Source: Candidatus Epulonipiscium fishelsonii
GTDB lineage: Bacteria; Bacillota; Clostridia; Lachnospirales; Cellulosilyticaceae
Direction: 5' to 3'
Assembly (NCBI GenBank): GCA_001983455.1
Contig: LJDB01000043.1
Coordinates: forward strand, 100,669-164,668
Length of the DNA stretch: 64,000 nt
Shown piece after piece: positions 57,588 through 64,000 of this stretch. Every line of letters starts with the position of its first letter. Position 1 is the stretch's first letter. Below the pieces are notes generated by a model. The model made no database searches, was not told the origin of the DNA, and was given only the letters and a program-made list of their open reading frames with translations. Position numbers and translations under genes: made by a program.

Positions 57588-58838
57588 TTGAAAAAATATT
57601 TTGACTACAACTACTTGAAAATTGCTTTTTATACCATATTTGTTGTGATTGTATGTATTTTAGCATACAGAATATCATCAAGTACAGATAACATTATGCC
57701 ATATATTTTAAATAAAGTTACATCTTGGCTAGTCATCTTTGAACCAATTGTTCTTGGATTTATAATTGCTTATTTAATGAATCCAGCGATGGTTTTTTTT
57801 GAGAAAAAATTTAAGGCATATTTTAATTTAAAAAGTAGGAAACAATTAAAAAGATCACGTTCAATATCAATATCACTAGTATACTTTCTGCTATTTGGAA
57901 CTTTTATTTTATGTATAGTTTTTATTATACCTGAAATTTTAGGAAATCTAATTTCTATAGCTAATAATTCAGAAATGTATATGGATGTGTTGAGTATGCA
58001 TTTAATTGACCTAGAATATTATATCAGTACAAATTTTTCCGTAATACCATCTGATGTAATAACTAAAACTTTTGATACACTAAATATCAGCCAAATTTTT
58101 GATTTTGGGTTTGAATCATTAAACACAATTTTAAACACTTTGGTTTCAGGAACAATTAGTTTCACAAATATATTGTTGGATTGGGTTATCGCTTTCATGA
58201 TTGCAATATATATTTTAGGACAAAAAGAAAGCTTTGCAAATGGTGCAAAAAGATTAATCTATTGGTTATTAAAACCACCGAATGCTAAAAAATTTATTGA
58301 CTTATGTATAGAAAGTCATGAAATGATGATCAAATTTTTTGTTGGAAAATCCATAGATTCACTAATAATTGGTATCCTGTGCTTTATTGGATTATCTGTA
58401 CTAAAAAATCCATATGCATTATTAATTTCCGTAATTGTTGGAGTTTTAAACATGATACCTTATTTTGGGCCAATTATCGGAGCGGTACCTTCTGTGATTA
58501 TAACTTTGTTTGAAGGAATACTACCAGCAGTTGCAGTAGCAATATTTATACTAATATTGCAACAATTTGATGGATTGTATTTGGGACCAAAGATACTAGG
58601 GGATTCATTAGGGATAACTCCATTTTGGATTATAGCAAGTGTTACAATTGGAGGAGGATTAGCAGGTGCTCCTGGAATGTTTCTTGCTTGCCCAATAACT
58701 GCTGTCTTAATCATAGTTATAAATCGTTGTATTGACAAAGATCTTGATAAAAAGAATATATATTTACCTAAACTTGAACCAGATAGTTTTTATGAGTTGA
58801 CTCCTGTTGAACCAGAAGATGTTGACGAAGAAATGTAG
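57588..58838 (+). CDS. AI-2E family transporter (PerM/YtvI type)
   Basis: A 416-aa membrane protein with about eight helices: two at the N-terminus, a soluble loop (about 90-200) and a C-terminal helical bundle. The signature PYFGPIIGAVPSVIITLFEG, the FDGLYLGPKILGDSLGI block and PGMFLACPITAVL define the family. The start is TTG with AGGAGGG 7 nt upstream. Substrate unknown; family includes the AI-2 exporter TqsA and sodium/proton antiporters. Confidence 0.88.
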   Translation: MKKYFDYNYLKIAFYTIFVVIVCILAYRISSSTDNIMPYILNKVTSWLVIFEPIVLGFIIAYLMNPAMVFFEKKFKAYFNLKSRKQLKRSRSISISLVYFLLFGTFILCIVFIIPEILGNLISIANNSEMYMDVLSMHLIDLEYYISTNFSVIPSDVITKTFDTLNISQIFDFGFESLNTILNTLVSGTISFTNILLDWVIAFMIAIYILGQKESFANGAKRLIYWLLKPPNAKKFIDLCIESHEMMIKFFVGKSIDSLIIGILCFIGLSVLKNPYALLISVIVGVLNMIPYFGPIIGAVPSVIITLFEGILPAVAVAIFILILQQFDGLYLGPKILGDSLGITPFWIIASVTIGGGLAGAPGMFLACPITAVLIIVINRCIDKDLDKKNIYLPKLEPDSFYELTPVEPEDVDEEM

Positions 58839-58850
58839 GTAGGTTACAAA

Positions 58851-58894
58851 ATAACGGATTTAGGAACAACGTGACTAAATCCGTTATCACGAAC
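58851..58894. repeat. Dispersed palindrome with GAACAACGTGA loop (copy C)
   Basis: Perfect 13-bp arms ATAACGGATTTAG (58851-58863) and CTAAATCCGTTAT (58875-58887), loop GAACAACGTGA. The TTCGTG head is on the right side (as CACGAAC), opposite to copy B relative to the loop. Confidence 0.85.
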
Positions 58895-58930
58895 AAAAAA
58901 GCAAGAGACCAGTGGCCTCTTGCTTTTTCT
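58895..58930. terminator. Bidirectional terminator between the permease and surface-protein genes
   Basis: AAAAAAGCAAGAGACC-AGT-GGCCTCTTGCTTTTT, one mismatch. Confidence 0.8.
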
Positions 58931-58934
58931 CTTA

Positions 58935-61460
58935 TTACTTGGAGAATGTAGTAATTTGTCCATTTACAGTTATATCAAAATCTACTGCATCACCAATAAA
59001 TTTAACTGGGGCATAAGTTCTGCCATTAATTATAAGTACTTTTTCATCCATTACAATTCTTTCCCCATTTTTAATTAAGATATTGCTTCCATTTTGTAGT
59101 TCAATTAAATCACCTTTGTTATAAATACTAATAACTCCGTTATTAAAAGAAATATCTTTAATATGTAAGAAGTTTGTTATGTCTCGAACACCCATCATTG
59201 AAACATTTGATTCAGTGATAAAAGGTGTGCCATCAAGATGCATAATTTTGCCATTTAATGTAGCCATACCTGTTGCGGTATTAACTGTAGCTGTAATTTC
59301 TGGCATTTTGATGATATCTATATTAACCTCTGGTTTTTCTTCTTTAGTAGAATTTATGTTAACCTTTGATGGTTCTTCTTTAGTAGAATTTATGTTAACT
59401 TTCGATGGTTCTTCTTTAGTAGAATTTATATTAACCTTTGATGGTTCTTCTTTAGTAGAATTTATATTAACCTTTGATGGTTCTTCTTTAGTAGAATTTA
59501 TATTAACCTTTGATGGTTCTTCTTTAGTAGAATTTATATTAACCTTTGATGGTTCTTCTTTAGTAGAATTTATGTTAACTTGTTTTTCTTTATCTTTAGT
59601 AACATCTATTTTAATTTGTGGTTGTAAATTGGTAGTGTTTTTAACAGGTTGTATAGGTTGTATCTTAACTTGCATATCTTCATATCTAGGTTGAATTACT
59701 TGTATATGTTCATATCTAGGTTGACTTACTTGTACAAAGTCTTCTATCTCAAAGTAATCCTCAAAATATGATTCTTGATTAAGATTAGATAGTGCATTTC
59801 CTCCAATCATAAGCTCATAATTACCAATACCTGCAGGACGTGATATATCAAATTTTATATTTTCGATAACTATTTGTCCTTTTTCTTTAGATTGCTTAGT
59901 AACTTCCATTAACAGTACACCATTTTTAACTTTATAGTCTATTTCAATTCCCTTTGTTTCTATGTCCATATCTTTAATGGCCAAGTCTTCTACTTTAATA
60001 GCTATAACTTTTCCATTTTTAAGAATTGTGTCCATTGTTTCATTGATAACAATCTTACCTGCTGGTTCAGGTTTTGTATCTCTTTCTAAGAAAATTTCTT
60101 CAGTATCAATTTTAACAGCCGGCACAGAACGCCCTACAATTGTTACTATGTCTTTGTCAAAGTCTCTGCTTTGTGATATAATTTTAATATCTCCAGTTTG
60201 GTTTAAAGTTGGTGCTAAAGTAACATCTATGTTAATTTCTTTTACTTCTTGTTCTTCTTCATCAATTTCAATTTCAATTTCTTTTTCACCGGTTAAAAAG
60301 CGTGCGCCTTCTGCCAAAAGATAAATATTTCTCTTTCCTGTTAATATTTCACCTGTTAGGTCTTCTATTGTTACATTAACTATATCATTTGTTAAACCTG
60401 CAACAACTTCAATAGTTGGTTGGTTTGACACCGTAACTTTGCCTTCTTGAACCTGAGCTAGAGTAAGTTTTATAGGATTTAAATCTTCTGTTAGGTCATA
60501 GTTTTGTACTCCTTTTACAGTTGAAACCTCCACTCTAACATCCCCAAGTTGCACATCTTCTTGTCCTTGTGCTTTCACCCTAATATTACCAATTTCAAGT
60601 TCGGGAGCTCCACTCTCAGCTTTAAGTTCAGGAATTTGAATATATGCAATTTGGTTGTCTATTTCATCTATAATAAACTTAAAGGTATCGTCTTTGATAG
60701 AAGAACTATAACCTCTTCTCCCACTAACAAATAAATCATCATTGGTATTGGTTTGGTTTCTAAAAAACTCTAGGCCTGAATTTGGTTCAAGCTCTAATTT
60801 AATTGTTTTTCCAGATAAAGCAGTAACTAAATTTTCTTTGAAGTGAATAATCCCCAATGAACCATATCCGTCTGTAGGAAGAATTGTACTATCTTTTACA
60901 CTAGCTTGAATGCCATATTTAAGAAGCGGTTTATTTGTTAACCTAATGTTTCCACCTGTTAAAATTGTACTTGTTTCATCAATTTGTAACATTGGCATTC
61001 CTGTTGTTGCTTTTACAATTAAAGGAAGCTTATAAAGTGTTTCGCCTGCCTTTAAAGTAACTTCAAGTTGAGTTTCATTTATCCATCTAATTGAATATTT
61101 ATCTGTATCGATTAAAAAATCGTCAATTTTGTTGTTTTGTGTATCATATATATTATTTCTATTTGTATAAACATCTGCCCCCAAAGCCCAAGAAGCATAA
61201 GCTGGCTTTTCAAAAATACTATCTACTGCATTTATGTAAAAAACTTGGTCGTCTAAGACCCCATCTTGTAACTCTATCCTGATTTCAGAATCTGGAACAG
61301 TATGTGTGTAATATACATTTCTATCTACTTTTGTTGCATCATACGAAATAGTCGTACCTTCAATGACACTAACTAATTTTGTTAAGCTATTTGTAGATGC
61401 CGCCATTACAGGAGTTGCTGAAAGAACCATTGCTAAAATAAAAGCGAATTTTTTTCTCAT
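58935..61460 (-). CDS. Exported protein with copper amine oxidase N-terminal-like domain and 12-aa tandem repeats
   Basis: An 841-aa secreted protein. Signal peptide MRKKFAFILAMVLSATPVMAA. Residues about 25-600 are beta-rich with no firm family; about 655-735 are seven tandem 12-aa units (NINSTKEEPSKV). The C-terminal about 100 aa is a Cu_amine_oxidN1 domain (NGRTYAPVKFIGDAVDFDI), common in clostridial surface proteins as a stalk or peptidoglycan-linked module and not an oxidase. GGGGG lies before the ATG. The repeats probably form an extended linker. Confidence 0.8.
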   Translation of the reverse strand: MRKKFAFILAMVLSATPVMAASTNSLTKLVSVIEGTTISYDATKVDRNVYYTHTVPDSEIRIELQDGVLDDQVFYINAVDSIFEKPAYASWALGADVYTNRNNIYDTQNNKIDDFLIDTDKYSIRWINETQLEVTLKAGETLYKLPLIVKATTGMPMLQIDETSTILTGGNIRLTNKPLLKYGIQASVKDSTILPTDGYGSLGIIHFKENLVTALSGKTIKLELEPNSGLEFFRNQTNTNDDLFVSGRRGYSSSIKDDTFKFIIDEIDNQIAYIQIPELKAESGAPELEIGNIRVKAQGQEDVQLGDVRVEVSTVKGVQNYDLTEDLNPIKLTLAQVQEGKVTVSNQPTIEVVAGLTNDIVNVTIEDLTGEILTGKRNIYLLAEGARFLTGEKEIEIEIDEEEQEVKEINIDVTLAPTLNQTGDIKIISQSRDFDKDIVTIVGRSVPAVKIDTEEIFLERDTKPEPAGKIVINETMDTILKNGKVIAIKVEDLAIKDMDIETKGIEIDYKVKNGVLLMEVTKQSKEKGQIVIENIKFDISRPAGIGNYELMIGGNALSNLNQESYFEDYFEIEDFVQVSQPRYEHIQVIQPRYEDMQVKIQPIQPVKNTTNLQPQIKIDVTKDKEKQVNINSTKEEPSKVNINSTKEEPSKVNINSTKEEPSKVNINSTKEEPSKVNINSTKEEPSKVNINSTKEEPSKVNINSTKEEKPEVNIDIIKMPEITATVNTATGMATLNGKIMHLDGTPFITESNVSMMGVRDITNFLHIKDISFNNGVISIYNKGDLIELQNGSNILIKNGERIVMDEKVLIINGRTYAPVKFIGDAVDFDITVNGQITTFSK

Positions 61461-61696
61461 ATACGATTTCCCCCAAGATGTGTTTTTTATAGTAAGAAGA
61501 TGTTTTCTTCATTTAATAAATTTAGTATACAACAAATAAATTTGTGGGGCAATAGTTGTTACTATGTTGTAATTTGGTTGTAAAATTTGCAAAAATTTGT
61601 TGTACACTAGAGAATGTAAGTTTTGAAACAGCTTCTTTATAACAGATAATCAGTTAAAGAGTTATTATGTATTATATTGTAGAACAAAAATTGTAC

Positions 61697-61792
61697 AAAT
61701 TCATATTATGCAAGTAATCAAATATATTAAAGTTGGCGATAGAGTAATATTTAAGAACTATAGGAACTATGGAGATAGCTCAAGCTATAAAA
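61697..61792 (+). mobile_element. TnpB-relic fragment sharing the deletion seen at 47765-47851
   Basis: TTATGCAAGTAATCAAATAT...GATAGAGTAATATTTAAGAAC..ATAGGAACTATGGAGATAGCTCA matches the other relic base for base over most of about 95 bp, including the jump from the zinc-finger start to the YLRTIGTM codons. It has in-frame stops. Lies between nadE and the surface-protein gene. Confidence 0.75.
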
Positions 61793-61827
61793 ATGTGAGA
61801 GCGAACCATTGTGTTCACCCTCACATT
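61793..61827 (-). terminator. Terminator of nadE
   Basis: AATGTGAGGGTGAAC-ACAATG-GTTCGCTCTCACATT on the minus strand with two mismatches, then T-run. Confidence 0.75.
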
Positions 61828-61833
61828 TATCAG

Positions 61834-62550
61834 TTATGATTTAAAAATATAAGGCATCTCTCTTTTATGATTAGTGTTCTTATTTATTCTTAAGATGATC
61901 TCGAGAGCAGAAGGAGATGTTATTCCTGTTTTAATATATTCTTCAATTTCTCTATAAGTAACACCCATTTCTTGTTCATCTGTTTGACCTTCCCAAAGTC
62001 CAGCTGAAGGTGGTTTTTCTAAAATAGGAGAAGGAACGCCCAAAGCTCTACCAAAGCCTAAAACTTCGTGCATAGTTAAATCACCTAGTGGATTAAAATC
62101 ATAAGCTCCGTCACCCCATTTTGTAAAGTAGCCCATTACCATTTCGCTAAGATTATCGGTTCCAGCAACTAAGTAATTTTTTGTTTGAGCAATAGAATAT
62201 AATGTTGTCATCCTTAAACGAGGCTTAATATTTGCAATAGCTAAATCATTCAAAGCTACTAGTGGGTTTATTTCCTGCTTCATTGCATTAAAAGTGTTCT
62301 CCAAGTTTATAACTAGGAGTTCAACTCCAAAAGTATTCGTTACGAGTTTTGCATGTTCCATATCTGTTATTAATGAGCTACAAGGCATTGAAACAGCTAA
62401 AACATTTTCTGCACCCAATGCTTTTGTACATAGTGCAATTACTGTTGATGAGTCCTTTCCTCCACTAGCACCAATAACAACTCCACTAGCATTTGCAAGC
62501 GTTACACGCTCTTTAACCCAATTTATACGTTCTTCTAATTTAAAATCCAT
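61834..62550 (-). CDS. nadE: NH3-dependent NAD+ synthetase
   Basis: A 238-aa adenine-nucleotide alpha-hydrolase enzyme converting deamido-NAD to NAD with ammonia. PP-loop IGASGGKDSSTVIALC, TLYSIAQTKNYLVAGTDNLSEMVMGYFTKWGDGAYDFNPLGDL (NadE hallmark), and KPPSAGLWEGQTDE. No glutaminase domain. GAGAGGAT precedes the ATG. Confidence 0.96.
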   Translation of the reverse strand: MDFKLEERINWVKERVTLANASGVVIGASGGKDSSTVIALCTKALGAENVLAVSMPCSSLITDMEHAKLVTNTFGVELLVINLENTFNAMKQEINPLVALNDLAIANIKPRLRMTTLYSIAQTKNYLVAGTDNLSEMVMGYFTKWGDGAYDFNPLGDLTMHEVLGFGRALGVPSPILEKPPSAGLWEGQTDEQEMGVTYREIEEYIKTGITSPSALEIILRINKNTNHKREMPYIFKS

Positions 62551-62612
62551 ATATGATCCTCTCTTTCTTTTCGCAGAAATGTATAGGCAATCCTTGTATG
62601 GAATGCTTAAAT

Positions 62613-63910
62613 TTAGTATGGACGTTTTTTAAAATAATATAAGACTATTAATAAAGTTGTTACTTCTGCAAAAATATAAGATGCCCAAATGCCATCTTGC
62701 CCCATAATGTATGGAAGAACAAATAATCCTACAATTAACATGACTAAACTTCTACTAATTGCTATTATTACAGAAATTAAAGGCTGATTAATAGATGTAT
62801 AATACATTGAAGCGACTATGTTTACTCCTGCTATAGTCAGAGATACCGCTGCAAACATATTTATTCTAACCGCTAGTTCTCTAATTACTTCATTTTCTCC
62901 AACAAACAAATATGCTAACTTATCTCCAAACAAGAATAATATTACACATAAAAATATCCCTATTAATAAATTTGTTAGCACACCAATATTTCTAAAAGAA
63001 CATACTCTGTTCTTATCTCCTTTTCCTCTATTAAAACTTACCCCTGGAGCTATTGCGTTTGCAATCCCATAAAATATTGCAATTGCAATGGTTATTGCAT
63101 ATATTGATATTGTATATGCAGTTATCCCTTTTGTACCAATTTCTTTCATAATGATTATATTAAACAAAAACCCACTTATACCTACAGAAATATTGCTAAA
63201 CATCTCTGATGAACCGTTAAAAATAATATATTTTATATCTTCTACTTTATATGTAGGTTTTACAAATTTCCACGTTGATTTCTTTATAATAAATATTCCC
63301 ATTGCCAGCATTGGTAGCAATTGTGCCATTCCTGTTGCCATTGCAGCACCAGCAATACCCCATTCTAATACAGCAATGAACAGATAATCTAAAATTACAT
63401 TTAATATTGATCCACTTCCCACACATATTATAGGAAAATTAGGAAATCCATCGTTTCTCAGAAACATATCTAGTGCTACATTTATTAAAAAAGGGAAAAA
63501 AATAGACCTGATATAAAACTATAAGTTACAACATCGGCATGAGTGCTTGCATCTGCTCCCAATATACTTGCTATATTTTTGGAAAATAAAAGAAATATTA
63601 CTGTGGATATAAAAGAAATTATAGCAATCAAAGAAACCGTTATTGAATAGTAATTGTTGCTTTCACTTATATTTCCCTCTCCTCTTTTAATATTAGCCAG
63701 TGTTGCACCTCCAACTGCAATCATCATTCCAATGCCAAACAAAACCATTATTATAGGCATAGCCAAGCTTATTGCTGCCAATGCATTTGGGCCAACAAAT
63801 CTCCCGACAAATATTCTATCAATAATTTGGGCCGATGTCATAGCTATCATTCCCAACGTGGCAGGTATTGCATATCTGATAAAAATATTTCTTACATTTC
63901 CTTCTGCTAC
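62613..63910 (-). pseudogene. MATE-family efflux transporter with a frameshift in a T-run
   Basis: N-terminal half (63856 to 63485): MIAMTSAQIIDRIFVGRFVGPNALAAISLAMPI, a clear MATE signature. It ends at LFFSLF-stop. The C-terminal half (63467 to 62613) continues with FLRNDGFPNFPIICVGSGSILNVILDYLFI in another frame. The break is in a run of seven T (minus strand) followed by CCC; eight T would give one frame. Sequence upstream of 63856 reads in-frame VAEGNVRNIFIRYAIPATLG back to a TGA, so the start codon is unclear. Pseudogene, phase variation and base error are all possible. Confidence 0.85.
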
Positions 63911-64000
63911 TCAAAATATGGACAAAAATACCCATACCGAGATTTTTCCTATTTCAACGTGTCTGGTTTGGTTAATTAGATACTCTAATAACTACTTCCA
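63911..64000 (-). other. Window edge, no recognised feature
   Basis: An open stretch reads LLEYLINQTRHVEIGKI and ends at the TGA at 63911-63913. No domain is recognised; it may be the 3' end of another gene or a decayed MATE N-terminus. Confidence 0.3.

Overview
The window is AT-rich DNA from a low-GC, Gram-positive bacterium of the Clostridia, possibly a Lachnospirales-type lineage (my inference). Evidence: gene order shared with Bacillus/Clostridium (ispF-cysS-mrnC-rlmB-sigH; rpmF-plsX-acpP-rnc-ftsY; rqcH / gmk-rpoZ-priA-def-fmt), a Spo0H-type sigma factor, SLH-domain and copper-amine-oxidase-N-type surface proteins, AGGAGG ribosome-binding sites and frequent TTG/GTG starts. Species cannot be fixed from this sequence.

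Layout. 1-5.6 kb: end of rsgA, then a leftward ispF-cysS-mrnC-rlmB unit followed by sigH, a NimA-like oxidase and a tRNA-Asp. 5.8-15.6 kb: accessory stretch with a nitroreductase, two tandemly duplicated Rpn-family nucleases, two tRNAs, a non-coding block (14-bp inverted repeat, 33-bp minisatellite, a locus of degenerate 25-nt repeats) and a type III restriction-modification pair. 15.7-28.6 kb: pta-ackA, rpmF-plsX-acpP-rnc, ftsY, rqcH and gmk-rpoZ-priA-def. A 2.7-kb group II intron with a frameshifted reverse transcriptase sits in the last codons of def, before fmt. 32.5-39 kb: a coiled-coil protein and an oppABCDF peptide importer. 39-40.8 kb: a second repeat-rich block and a frameshifted gene. 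40.8-48.9 kb: an SLH 5'-nucleotidase, a FruK-type kinase, a leftward pantothenate/CoA cluster (ECF S component-coaBC-coaX) with a purine nucleoside phosphorylase, IS200/IS605 debris and a degenerate DUF45 protein. 48.9-53.1 kb: a leftward unit with its own promoter holding 23S rRNA and nine tRNAs, without 16S or 5S rRNA. 53.2-64 kb: SDR oxidoreductase, BI-1 protein, hpf-deoD, mazF-like toxin, tRNA-Leu, AI-2E-type permease, a repeat-bearing surface protein, nadE and a frameshifted MATE transporter.

The housekeeping genes cover translation (23S, tRNAs, cysS, def/fmt, rpmF, hpf, rlmB, rqcH), lipid synthesis (plsX, acpP), acetate fermentation (pta-ackA), CoA and NAD synthesis, and protein targeting (ftsY). 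The unusual feature is repeat expansion at several scales: tandem peptide repeats inside RlmB, FtsY, Rpn and a surface protein; a 33-bp minisatellite; dispersed hairpins sharing a TTCRTGATAA head; two paralogous intergenic loci; and IS605-derived relics that share one deletion junction.
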